Of a DNA stretch of 64,000 bases, positions 8,364-16,530 are shown piece by piece. The position numbers and the translations under genes are program-made. The first letter of the stretch is position 1, and each line of letters starts with the position of its first letter. This DNA comes from an uncultured Myxococcaceae bacterium (lineage in GTDB: Bacteria > Myxococcota_A > Polyangia > Polyangiales > Ga0077539): assembly GCA_945952225.1 (NCBI GenBank), contig CAMFHP010000002.1, forward strand, positions 1 through 64,000, written 5' to 3'. Under the pieces are notes generated by a model, which saw only the letters and a list, made by a program, of their open reading frames with translations, was not told the DNA's origin and did not search any database.

Positions 8364-9659
8364 ATGCATCCAGCGCAGGGCCTCTGCCGTTTCGTCGACG
8401 ACTCCCCGTCACCGCGCCACGCCGCGAGCGCGATCGTCTCCGCGCTCGTCACCGCGGGCTACCGCGCGCTCGACCTCACCGCGCCGCGATGGGAACTCTC
8501 CGCGGGCGGATGGTACGTGCGCCGCGGCGCCACGGTGATCGCGTTCTACCTCCGCGAAGCGCGCGCGCCGCGCAGCGTGGCCGCCGTGGGCGCGCACACC
8601 GACTCGCCGCACCTGCGCCTCAAGCCCCGCCCCGCGTACGTGAGCGAGGCGTGCCTCCAGCTCGGCGTCGAGGTCTACGGCGGCGCGCTGTGGAACTCCT
8701 GGCTCGACCGCGACCTCGGCCTCGCGGGCGCTGTGTTCACCGACGATGGCGCGGCCCACGCGGTGCGAATCCACCGCCCGCTCGCGCGCGTGTCGCAGCT
8801 CGCGATCCACCTCGATCGCAAGGTCAACGACGAGGGCCTGAAGCTCAACCCCCAGCTGCACCTCGCGCCCATGTGGGGCCTCGCGCGCGACGGCGAAGAC
8901 GCTTCGAAGCTCCTGCTCTCGACGCTCGCGAGCGCGGCCCACGTCGACGCGTCGGCGATCGTCGGTCACGACCTCTCGCTCTACGACCTCACGCCCTCGG
9001 CCCTCGGCGGATTGCGTGAGGAGTTCGTCTTCGCGGCGCGCCTCGACAACCTCGCGTCGTGTCACGCGGGGCTCACGGCGCTCCTCGCGTCGGGCGCGTC
9101 GGGTGACCCTTCGGTGATGCCGCTCCTCGCGTGCTTCGACCACGAAGAGGTGGGCTCGGGCTCCACCGACGGCGCGGGCGGAACGATGCTCGCCGTGGTG
9201 ATCGAGCGCGTGCTCTCGGAGTTCGGATCGTCGCGCAGCGCGTACCACGCGGCCATCGCGTCGAGCCTCATGGTGTCGGCCGACATGGCCCACGCGGCGC
9301 ACCCGAACTTCGGCGATCGCCACGAGCCGCGGCACAAGCCCCAGTTCGGCGGAGGCCCGGTGCTCAAGAGCAATCACAACCAGCGTTACGGCACCGCGGG
9401 CGAGACCTACGCGCGCATCAAGGGCATCGCGCGTCGCGCCGACGTGCCCGTGCAGGACTTCGTCACGCGCACCGACCTCGGGTGCGGCTCGACGATCGGT
9501 CCCATCACCGCCGCGCGCATCGGAATGCCGGTGGTCGACATTGGCGGGCCGATGCTCTCGATGCACTCGTCGCGCGAGTGCACGGGCGCCGACGACCACG
9601 CGCGCTATTGCAGCTTGCTCACGGCCTTCCTCGGCGAGGGCGCGGGACGCGGGGCATGA
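8364..9659 (+). CDS. apeB: M18 family (aspartyl) aminopeptidase
   Basis: A zinc-dependent cytoplasmic aminopeptidase of family M18 that removes N-terminal acidic or neutral residues from peptides. The 431-residue length is typical. Motifs in order: opening SPSPRHA, metal-binding AHTDSPHLRLKP (His78, Asp80), bridging Asp228 in RLDNLAS, catalytic and metal Glu261-Glu262 in FDHEEVGSGST, Asp307 in SADMAHAAHPN, and His401 in MHSSRE. All expected ligands are present. The frame extends to 7932, but M18 proteins begin just before the SPSPxHA motif, so I use the ATG at 8364 (alternatives: GTG 8361, ATG 8334). Its stop overlaps the ATG of the kinase gene (ATGA), implying coupled translation; why a peptidase and a kinase are linked is unknown. 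Confidence 0.93.
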   Translation: MHPAQGLCRFVDDSPSPRHAASAIVSALVTAGYRALDLTAPRWELSAGGWYVRRGATVIAFYLREARAPRSVAAVGAHTDSPHLRLKPRPAYVSEACLQLGVEVYGGALWNSWLDRDLGLAGAVFTDDGAAHAVRIHRPLARVSQLAIHLDRKVNDEGLKLNPQLHLAPMWGLARDGEDASKLLLSTLASAAHVDASAIVGHDLSLYDLTPSALGGLREEFVFAARLDNLASCHAGLTALLASGASGDPSVMPLLACFDHEEVGSGSTDGAGGTMLAVVIERVLSEFGSSRSAYHAAIASSLMVSADMAHAAHPNFGDRHEPRHKPQFGGGPVLKSNHNQRYGTAGETYARIKGIARRADVPVQDFVTRTDLGCGSTIGPITAARIGMPVVDIGGPMLSMHSSRECTGADDHARYCSLLTAFLGEGAGRGA

Positions 9660-10564
9660 GCCGCTCGAGCTTCGTCGCGTTGGAGCGCGCCGCCCGCGCG
9701 CGCGTCGGCAGCATCGTCGACAACAAGTATCGCCTCGACGAGTTTCTCGGCGCGGGCACCTCGGGCGCGGTCTACCGGGCGGTGAACACCTGGGCCGGGC
9801 GCGAGGTCGCGGTGAAGCTCTTTCACTACGAGGGCGGCGCGGCCGACACCGCGATGCAGCGCTTCGTACGCGAGGCGCAGGCCGCCAACCGCGTGCGCAA
9901 AGACGGACGCCTGCACCCCAACGTCGTCGACGCCCTCGATGTGGGACGCGACGGGCCCACGGGCCTGCTCTTTCTCGTGCAGGAGTTCCTCCGCGGCGAG
10001 ACGCTCGAACGGCACCTCCGCGACCTGCCCGCACGGCGCATGTCGGCGGGCGACGCGGTGTACCTGCTGCTGCCGGTGATCGACGCGATCGCGTGCGCCC
10101 ACGAGGCCGGCGTGGTGCATCGCGACCTCAAGCCCGAGAACATCTATCTCGTGCGCCAGGGCAACCACGACCCCGTGCCCAAGGTGCTCGACTTCGGCAT
10201 CGCGCAGCTCAGCGACGCGCGCATGACCCACTCGCACGAGCTCATGGGAACGCCGCTCTACATGGCCCCCGAGGCGTTTCTCGGCGCGAGCGGTGTCGAC
10301 GCGCGGGCCGACGTGTGGGCGCTCGGCGTGATCCTCTATCAGATGGTCGCCGGCGTGCCGCCCTTCACCGCGGCGGATGACAACCCCATGGCGCTCATCT
10401 CCGTGCTCGCCACGACGGACCCGGTCTCCCTCGCGGAGCAGGGCCTCATGCACGCGAGCGCGTGGGCCGTGGTCACGCGCTGCCTCGCCCGCGATCCCGG
10501 CGCGCGCTACCCCCATGCGCGCGCCCTCCACGACGCCCTCTCGGCCCTCTTCGAAGGGCTCTGA
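9656..10564 (+). CDS. Soluble Hanks-type serine/threonine protein kinase
   Basis: 302 residues, essentially a bare kinase domain. Visible motifs: glycine loop GAGTSGAVY (32-40), invariant Lys54 in VAVKLF, HRDLKPEN (155-162), DFG (179-181), GTPLYMAPE (198-206), and DVWALGVILYQM. All catalytic residues are present, so it should be active. There is no transmembrane helix or sensor domain, so its input must come through a partner. The ATG overlaps the stop of the M18 peptidase gene by ATGA (9656-9659). The open frame extends to 9131 but that part is inside the peptidase gene. Three PP2C phosphatases in the window are candidate antagonists; none is adjacent. Confidence 0.93.
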   Translation: MSRSSFVALERAARARVGSIVDNKYRLDEFLGAGTSGAVYRAVNTWAGREVAVKLFHYEGGAADTAMQRFVREAQAANRVRKDGRLHPNVVDALDVGRDGPTGLLFLVQEFLRGETLERHLRDLPARRMSAGDAVYLLLPVIDAIACAHEAGVVHRDLKPENIYLVRQGNHDPVPKVLDFGIAQLSDARMTHSHELMGTPLYMAPEAFLGASGVDARADVWALGVILYQMVAGVPPFTAADDNPMALISVLATTDPVSLAEQGLMHASAWAVVTRCLARDPGARYPHARALHDALSALFEGL

Positions 10565-10570
10565 ACCCGC

Positions 10571-11185
10571 TCAGCGCTCCGGCGCCGCGAGGTCGTGCGG
10601 CGCGCACACGCCGGCCACCACCGCGCGCACCTGATCGACGAACTCCGCGTCGACCTGGCGCTCTTCGAGGGCGGTCACGAGCGTGAGCCGCCCCTCGTCG
10701 CACACGAGCCCCGCGCCCGGAATGCCCAGCAGCGCCTCGCGCACGCCCGCGTCGAGCGTGGCGAGCGCGAGCGCCTCGTCGTCGCAGCTCACGGTGAAGA
10801 TCTGATCGAACTCGTCATGGCCCGTGCGCACGCGGCCCGTGAGGCGCGGGGCCCACGAGGGCAGGTCGTGGCCCGTCCACACGACGAGGCGCGGCGCGGG
10901 CACGCGCACGATGCGGCCCTGCACGCTCACGGTGGCAGCGAGCGAGGGCGTGAGGCTCAGCGCGTAGCGCAGCCCGCGCACGGTGCCGTGGAGCACGCGC
11001 TCGCCGCGCTCGTTCACTTCGAGGCGAAGGTCCTGTCGCGCGAGGGCGAGGGCCTCCCAGAGCGCGAGCACCTGGCCTTCGAGTGCGCGGCGCGCGCGTC
11101 CCTCGACCGCCCGCATCACGAGGGCGCCCGCGAGCCCGAAGGCCGCGAGAACACCCAGAACGAGGAGCACGTTGATCGGATCCAC
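10571..11185 (-). CDS. Membrane-anchored protein of unknown function (204 residues)
   Basis: From the GTG at 11185 the protein starts VDPINVLLVLGVLAAFGLAG, one N-terminal transmembrane helix, followed by a 175-residue soluble domain with alternating strands and a run of Val/Arg-rich strands (GRIVRVPAPRLVVW, EGRLTLVTAL). The open frame reaches back to 11878, but that part is antisense to the PP2C gene and is discarded. The 3' end converges on the kinase gene with a 6 bp gap. No family recognised. Tail-to-tail with the kinase and head-to-head with a PP2C phosphatase, but involvement in phosphosignalling is only positional. Confidence 0.7.
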   Translation of the reverse strand: MDPINVLLVLGVLAAFGLAGALVMRAVEGRARRALEGQVLALWEALALARQDLRLEVNERGERVLHGTVRGLRYALSLTPSLAATVSVQGRIVRVPAPRLVVWTGHDLPSWAPRLTGRVRTGHDEFDQIFTVSCDDEALALATLDAGVREALLGIPGAGLVCDEGRLTLVTALEERQVDAEFVDQVRAVVAGVCAPHDLAAPER

Positions 11186-11239
11186 GGTGCGCAGCCATAG
11201 CACGAAGCACGTTTCATCGGTGCGGCGCGCATCGCAGTA

Positions 11240-11269
11240 TTGACCCCGCGCGAGCGCAACACAGAGAAT
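11240..11269 (+). promoter_or_regulatory. Candidate promoter of the first PP2C gene
   Basis: TTGACC at 11240-11245, 18 bp spacer, GAGAAT at 11264-11269 (four of six -10 matches). The start codon is at 11282, so the leader would be only a few nucleotides. The surrounding GTATTGAC also occurs at the promoter candidate near 8325. Confidence 0.35.
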
Positions 11270-11281
11270 CGCCCCCTCGCC

Positions 11282-12064
11282 ATGCCTGAACGCCTCGCCG
11301 TCGAATACGCCGCGCTCACCGATGTGGGCCGCAAGCGCACCCACAACGAAGACGCGTACCGCTCGATGCCCGAGGACCAGCTCTTTCTCGTCGCCGACGG
11401 GATGGGCGGCCACAACGCCGGCGAGGTCGCAAGCGCGATGGCCGTCGACATCGTGGGGCAGTTCTTTCGCGACGCGCGCAAAGACCCGCCGGTGACCTGG
11501 CCCTTCAAGCAAAACCGCGACGAGATCTACGACAGCGAGACGCTCTCGATCGCGGTGCAGTACGCGAACCTGCGCATCTTCGAGTCGGCGCGCGAGAACG
11601 CAGACCGCCGCGGCATGGGCACGACCTTCGTGGGCGCCCTCGTGCGCGGCAGCGCCGCGTGGGTCGCGCACGTCGGCGACTCGCGGGGCTACGTGGTTCG
11701 CAACGGCGGCACCATCGAGCCCCTCACCACCGACCACTCGCTGCTCGAAGAGTACCGCCGCACGCGGCCCGACCTCACCGAAGAGCAGGTGCGGCGCTTC
11801 CCGTACAAGAACGTCATCACGCGCGCGCTCGGCATGAAGAGCGACGTGTGCGTCGAGATGCACCGCCACGAGATGCACGACGGCGACGTGATCGTGCTCT
11901 GCTGCGACGGCCTCACGGGCATGGTCTCCGACGAGCGCATCGCCCGCATCGTGCGCTCCACGCCGGTGCTCACCGACGCGTGCCGCGCGCTCGTTCAGGC
12001 GGCCAACGACGCGGGCGGCGTCGACAACATCACCGTCATCCTCGTTCGGACGGTCTCGACGTAG
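11282..12064 (+). CDS. PP2C-type serine/threonine phosphatase
   Basis: A PPM/PP2C protein phosphatase that removes phosphate from Ser/Thr using two metal ions; reverses Hanks kinases. The 260 residues show THNEDA (20-25), DGMGGHNAGEVAS (39-51), MGTTFVGALV, HVGDSRGYV, TTDHSLLEEY, NVITRALG, CCDGLTGM and the closing GGVDNITVILV. Metal-binding Asp residues of the HNED, DGMGG, CDG and DN motifs are all present. An upstream in-frame ACG/GTG region exists, but the ATG at 11282 places the domain correctly. It converges on the histidine kinase gene and overlaps its 3' end by 29 bp (12036-12064). Related to, but clearly distinct from, the two other PP2Cs in the window. Confidence 0.95.
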   Translation: MPERLAVEYAALTDVGRKRTHNEDAYRSMPEDQLFLVADGMGGHNAGEVASAMAVDIVGQFFRDARKDPPVTWPFKQNRDEIYDSETLSIAVQYANLRIFESARENADRRGMGTTFVGALVRGSAAWVAHVGDSRGYVVRNGGTIEPLTTDHSLLEEYRRTRPDLTEEQVRRFPYKNVITRALGMKSDVCVEMHRHEMHDGDVIVLCCDGLTGMVSDERIARIVRSTPVLTDACRALVQAANDAGGVDNITVILVRTVST

Positions 12065-14441
12065 CCGCAGGCAGCACCACGGTGAACGTGGCCCCGCGGC
12101 CCGGCGCGCTCTCGACGCGCACGTCGCCGCCGTGGCCCCGCACGATCTTGCGCGCGATCGCGAGACCGAGCCCCGTGCCGTCGGCGCGCGTGGTGAAGAA
12201 GGGGTCGAAGATGCGCTCGTGGAGCGATCCGTCGATGCCGCGTCCCACGTCGCGCACGGCGAAGCTCACGCGGTCGCCATCGAGCGACACGGCCACCTCG
12301 ACGGACGTGCCGCGCGGCGAGGCGTCGACCGCGTTGTCGATGAGGTTCACGAGCACCTTGCGCACGAGGCGCTCGTCGACCTGCGCGGCCGCGGGCACGG
12401 GGCACGGACGGCCCACGATCGACACGCCGCGCTCGGCGTACACGGGCTGAAGCGCGCGGGTCACGTCGACGAGGAGGTCGTTCGCGTCGACGACGGAGGC
12501 GTCGAGCGAGAGCGGCCGCGCGAACTCGAGGATCTCGGCCACGGAGCGGTTGAGCCGGTCGATCTCCGTGAGCGTGATGTCGAGGTACTCGCGGTCGCCT
12601 TCCACCAGCTCGGCGCGCGAGCGGAGGATCTGCACGTTCATCTGGATCGACGTGAGCGGCGTGCGGATGTCATGGGCCACGCCTGCCGCGAAGGCGCCGA
12701 GCGCCGCGAGCTGACGGGACTCTTCGAGCTCGCGCGCGAGGCGCACGCGCTCCGTCGCGTCGGCGGTGATCACCACCACGCCCATGGGCTGTCCGTCGCG
12801 GTCTTTGAAGGGCGCCACCGAGAGGTCGCGGTACTGCGGACCGTGCGGGGTGTCGAAGCGCGCCGCCGGGCGCAGCACCACGCTGTCGGGAGACTCCTGG
12901 AGCTCCCGCATCACCGACGCGCCCTCGGTCTCGCGAAACTCGGGGTACAGGTCGTCGAAGTAGCCCGCGCCGATGGCGTCGCGCGCGGCGATGCCCGATT
13001 GCGCGGCGAGCTCGCGGTTCCAGGTCTTCACGCGCAGCGACGAGTCGACCACGGCGACGCCCACGGGGAGGCTCTCGACCAGGTCTTCGAGAAAGGCCCG
13101 CGTGTCGGCGAGGTCGCGGTTGGCCTTCGCCGCCTCCGCGTAGAGCGCATGGTTCTCGAACTTCAGCGCGACCTGGTCGGCCATCGTGGCGCACACCGTC
13201 GACTCGGCGCGCGTGCTGCGCCGCGAGCCCGCGACCACGAAGAAGCCGTAGAGCGTCTCGTGCCGCGTGACGGGCACCACGAGGCGTGCGCCGAGCGCGT
13301 CGAGCTCCGTGAGCAACGCCGTCGCGAGCTCGGGCGCGTGCTCGGGCGAGTAGAACGGACGCGGCTGCGCGCGGGTGAGCGCCACGAGCGCGGGAGAGGC
13401 TTCGGCGTGTGCTCCGCCCGCCGAGGCGCCCTGCGCGCGGAGAAAGTGCACCGGCGCGCCCGTCGCGTCGGCGAGGGCGCGCACCGCGGTGGCGAGCACC
13501 TCCTCGGGGTCGACCATGCGGGCCGTCGCGGTGAGGGCGAGCTCCACCGCGCGATGGGCGCGCGTGCCGTGCTCCGCGGCGTCTCCCACGCGGCTCACGG
13601 CGGCGTGAAACACGTCGGCCATGAACAGCGGAAGCCCCGCCACCACGACGGGCGCAAACGACGACGAGACGCGCTGCGAGAGCCACGCGTAGAGGGGCTC
13701 CGCACCGAGCCCGAGGTAGCCCGCGAGCAGCGCCGAGGCCGTGACCGCGAGCACCACCTCGGTCATCAGCACGCGGATCTCGTAGAGGTGGTAGCGCAGC
13801 ACCGCGACGCCCGTTCCGCCCACGACCACGAGCGCCATGGCGACGGCCTGCGCGAGCAGCACCGCGGGCCGCGCGCCCCCTTCGAGAAAGGGGTGGAAGG
13901 TCACGAACAGCACGATCGAGAGCGCCCACGGCCCAACGAGGCTCGCCTGCACGAGCGTCACCGGCGCACCGCCCTTGACCTCGCCGGGCGCGATCGACGC
14001 CCGCCAGTTGCGATGCAGAAAGAACAGCGCCACCGCGAGGTACGAGGGCATCAGCCCGAGGAGCAGCACGTAGGGCCCCTCGGCCTGCACGAGCGCGCGG
14101 TGCTGCGCGAGCGCGATGAAGAACGCCGTCGCGATCCCCAGCGGCACCTGCACGCGCGCAGGGGCCACGCGGTTCAGCGGAAAGCTGTACGCGAACAGCA
14201 CGAGGAAGTGCACGAGCAGCATCCCCGTCGCCGCGTTCAAGAAGGCCACCAGGGGATTGGCCATCTCGACGCCCGCGAGCACCGCGCCCGCGAGCGCCAC
14301 GACGCGCGCGCCCGCCATGTGCGCGGCGAGCTGAAAGTACCGCGTGTCGACACGCGTGCCCGTGTCGCGTCGGATGCGGTGCACCTCCATCGCGAGCACC
14401 GCGACGGTGAAGATCGAGAGCGTGACGAGGTAGCGCTCCAT
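12036..14441 (-). CDS. Membrane sensor histidine kinase with GAF and PAS domains
   Basis: 801 residues. About residues 1-280 contain seven or eight hydrophobic helices (for example VALAGAVLAGVEM, LVHFLVLFAYSF, YLAVALFFLH), a GAF domain spans about 300-435, a PAS domain about 448-565, HisKA about 575-640 with the phospho-accepting His590 in GVAHDIRTPLTSI, and HATPase about 685-795 with NLIDNAVDAS, DVGRGID and GTGLGLAIARKI. All kinase boxes are intact. The ATG at 14441 lies 4 bp after the stop of the NtrC-type regulator gene, so regulator and kinase form one operon and almost certainly one two-component system. The signal is unknown; the multi-helix input could sense a lipophilic or membrane signal. 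The 3' end overlaps the PP2C gene on the other strand. Confidence 0.94.
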   Translation of the reverse strand: MERYLVTLSIFTVAVLAMEVHRIRRDTGTRVDTRYFQLAAHMAGARVVALAGAVLAGVEMANPLVAFLNAATGMLLVHFLVLFAYSFPLNRVAPARVQVPLGIATAFFIALAQHRALVQAEGPYVLLLGLMPSYLAVALFFLHRNWRASIAPGEVKGGAPVTLVQASLVGPWALSIVLFVTFHPFLEGGARPAVLLAQAVAMALVVVGGTGVAVLRYHLYEIRVLMTEVVLAVTASALLAGYLGLGAEPLYAWLSQRVSSSFAPVVVAGLPLFMADVFHAAVSRVGDAAEHGTRAHRAVELALTATARMVDPEEVLATAVRALADATGAPVHFLRAQGASAGGAHAEASPALVALTRAQPRPFYSPEHAPELATALLTELDALGARLVVPVTRHETLYGFFVVAGSRRSTRAESTVCATMADQVALKFENHALYAEAAKANRDLADTRAFLEDLVESLPVGVAVVDSSLRVKTWNRELAAQSGIAARDAIGAGYFDDLYPEFRETEGASVMRELQESPDSVVLRPAARFDTPHGPQYRDLSVAPFKDRDGQPMGVVVITADATERVRLARELEESRQLAALGAFAAGVAHDIRTPLTSIQMNVQILRSRAELVEGDREYLDITLTEIDRLNRSVAEILEFARPLSLDASVVDANDLLVDVTRALQPVYAERGVSIVGRPCPVPAAAQVDERLVRKVLVNLIDNAVDASPRGTSVEVAVSLDGDRVSFAVRDVGRGIDGSLHERIFDPFFTTRADGTGLGLAIARKIVRGHGGDVRVESAPGRGATFTVVLPAATSRPSERG

Positions 14442-14445
14442 CGCG

Positions 14446-15906
14446 TCACTCTCCCGCGCGCGAGGCCATGGGCGGGGCCGCGGGGCGCTCGATGCGGTAC
14501 TCCTTGATCTTGCGGTCGAGGGTCTGCCGCGTGATGCCGAGGATCGTGCCGCTCCGACGCTTGTTCCACCCCGTGGCCGCGAGCACCGCCGCGATGTGCC
14601 GCTGCTCGACCTCACGCAGCGTGAGGAACACGTCGCGCCGTCCGCTCACCGGCGCCTCGACCTCGGCCGCCGCGGGATCGACCGCGGGTGCCTCGTCGGC
14701 GCTCTCGTCGGCCTCCTCGTCGACCACGACGCCGAGCGCGTCGGCTTCGAGCACGTCGCCCTTCGTGTGCACCACGGCGCGCGTGAGGGCGTTCTCGAGC
14801 TCGCGCACGTTGCCCGGCCAGGGATAGCGCCCGATGAGGTCGAGGGCCTCGCGGGCCACGTAGCGGATGCGCTTGTGCTGGTCGCGCGTGATCTTCGAGA
14901 GCAGGTGCTCGACGAGCGAGGGGAGGTCTTCGCGACGCTCGCGCAGCGGCGGCAGGTGCACCTCGACGACGCGCAGTCGGTAGTAGAGGTCCTCGCGGAA
15001 CGTGCCCTCGCGCACCATCTGGGTGAGGTCGCGGTTCGTGGCCGTGATGATCCGCGCGCGCAGCGGCATCGGACGCGCGTCGCCCACCCGTTCGAAGGTG
15101 CGCTCCTGCACCACGCGCAGCAGCTTCGCTTGAAGCTCCAACGAGATCTCCCCGATCTCGTCGAGAAAGAGCGTGCCGCTGCCCGCGAGCTGAAAGCGCC
15201 CGGCCTTGTCGTTCACCGCGCCCGTGAACGCGCCGCGCACATGACCGAAGAGCTCGCTCTCGAGCAGGTCGCGCGCGAAGGCCGTGCAGTTCACGGCGAC
15301 GAAGGGCTGATCGCGGCTCTCGCTCGCGTAGTGGATCGCCCGCGCGACGAGCTCCTTGCCCGTGCCCGACTCGCCCGTGATGAGCACCGTGGCGTTCGAG
15401 GTGGAGACGCGCCCGATGGTCTTGAACACGTCGCGCATCGCGGCCGTGCGGCCCACGATGTTGTCGACCTGAAAGTCTCGCGAGAGCGTCTCGACGAGGC
15501 TGTCGACCTTGCGCGAGAGCTCGCGCGATTCGAGCGCGCGCTTCACCGAGATCTTGAGGCGCTCGATGTCGAGGGGCTTCACGAGGTAGTCCCACGCGCC
15601 GCGCTGCGTGGCGGTCACCGTCGTGCGCATGTCGTCGCGCGCGGTGATCACCACGATGGGCGGAACCCCCTCGCGGCCCTGCACTCGCGCGAGCACTTCG
15701 AGACCGTCCATCCCCGGCAGGCCCAGATCGAGGAGCACCAGATCGATGCCGCCGACCTCCAATGCCGCGAGGCCCGAGGGACCATCCTCCGCCGTGCTCA
15801 CGGCGTATCCGAGGTCGCCGAGAAACTTCTCCAGCGAACGACGGATCGAGCGGTCGTCGTCGACCACGAGGATGTGCGAACGCAATCCCTGCGAACGGAG
15901 GCTCAT
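14446..15906 (-). CDS. NtrC-type sigma-54-dependent response regulator
   Basis: A cytoplasmic enhancer-binding activator of sigma-54 RNA polymerase. From the ATG at 15906 it has 486 residues: receiver domain (1-125, acidic pocket VVDDD, phospho-accepting Asp60 in LVLLDLGLPGMDG, conserved Lys in YLVKPLD), AAA+ domain with GESGTGKE Walker A, an intact GAFTGA sigma-54 loop, LFLDEIGE Walker B, and a Fis-type helix-turn-helix (RRSGTILGITRQTLDRKIKEY). ATGs at 15942 and 15987 are alternative starts; none has a strong ribosome site. It directly precedes the membrane histidine kinase gene (4 bp). Target promoters would be of the -24/-12 type; I did not identify one here. Confidence 0.95.
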   Translation of the reverse strand: MSLRSQGLRSHILVVDDDRSIRRSLEKFLGDLGYAVSTAEDGPSGLAALEVGGIDLVLLDLGLPGMDGLEVLARVQGREGVPPIVVITARDDMRTTVTATQRGAWDYLVKPLDIERLKISVKRALESRELSRKVDSLVETLSRDFQVDNIVGRTAAMRDVFKTIGRVSTSNATVLITGESGTGKELVARAIHYASESRDQPFVAVNCTAFARDLLESELFGHVRGAFTGAVNDKAGRFQLAGSGTLFLDEIGEISLELQAKLLRVVQERTFERVGDARPMPLRARIITATNRDLTQMVREGTFREDLYYRLRVVEVHLPPLRERREDLPSLVEHLLSKITRDQHKRIRYVAREALDLIGRYPWPGNVRELENALTRAVVHTKGDVLEADALGVVVDEEADESADEAPAVDPAAAEVEAPVSGRRDVFLTLREVEQRHIAAVLAATGWNKRRSGTILGITRQTLDRKIKEYRIERPAAPPMASRAGE

Positions 15907-16051
15907 CGGTGTCGTCGGATTGTGGGCCTCGCGCGGCGGCATGAGAACCGCCGACGGCGCGTCTCCGTGCCCATCGGGGTGAAGCATCACCCCGCTTGGA
16001 GGCACCGGCCCGCGGCGCGGTTGCGACGATGAACGCCCCGTGTGGTGACGC

Positions 16052-16081
16052 TTGAGCGCGCGCGCGCCTTCGGGCTACCGT
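16052..16081 (+). promoter_or_regulatory. Candidate promoter, leaderless, for the YbjN-like gene
   Basis: TTGAGC at 16052-16057, 18 bp spacer, TACCGT at 16076-16081. The GTG start of the gene is at 16089, 7 nt after the -10, exactly where transcription should begin. Confidence 0.4.
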
Positions 16082-16088
16082 CGCCGCC

Positions 16089-16499
16089 GTGCGTGCCCAA
16101 TCTCGCGATGACATCCAGAAGGTCGAAGGTCACCTGAAGGCGCTCGGCTGGCCGGTGATCTCGCTCGCGCCGGGCACGTGGCGTTCGAGCTTTCGCGGCA
16201 AGAGCGGCGTGTTTCCGCTGGTGATCCAGGTCGACGACGGGTGGTGCAAGCTGCTCGTGCTGCCCATCGTCCGGTTGCCGGGCGACGCGGACAAGGCCGA
16301 GAAGCTCTACCTCCGTCTCTTGAAGCTCAACGGCGAGCTCATGCTCGCGCGCTTCTCGCTCGACGAAGACGGCGACGTGATCCTCTCCGTCGAGCTTCCC
16401 CTCGGAGACCTCGACGCGAGTGAGATTCGCGACTCCCTCGATGTGCTCTCGGTCTACGCCGAACGCCATCAGGGCGAGCTCCGTCAGCTCGTGGTCTGA
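16089..16499 (+). CDS. YbjN / type III chaperone-like fold protein
   Basis: 136 residues with the alternating helix-strand layout of YbjN and CesT-like chaperone folds: an N-terminal helix (SRDDIQKVEGHLKALG), strands GTWRSSFRGKSGVFPLVIQV and WCKLLVLPIVRLP, helix AEKLYLRLLKLNG, then LMLARFSLDEDGDVILSVELP and a C-terminal helical segment. Proteins of this group bind other proteins and have no catalytic site; no partner can be named. No signal or membrane segment. GTG start supported by the promoter just upstream. It is divergent from the sigma-54 regulator and convergent with the next gene. Confidence 0.7.
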   Translation: MRAQSRDDIQKVEGHLKALGWPVISLAPGTWRSSFRGKSGVFPLVIQVDDGWCKLLVLPIVRLPGDADKAEKLYLRLLKLNGELMLARFSLDEDGDVILSVELPLGDLDASEIRDSLDVLSVYAERHQGELRQLVV

Positions 16500-16530
16500 G
16501 CGCGGCGGCGGCGCGAAACCGCGGCCCGGT

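Noticed and set aside
12132-14507. 791-residue plus-strand open frame
   Set aside because: Antisense to the histidine kinase; charged low-complexity composition typical of a shadow.
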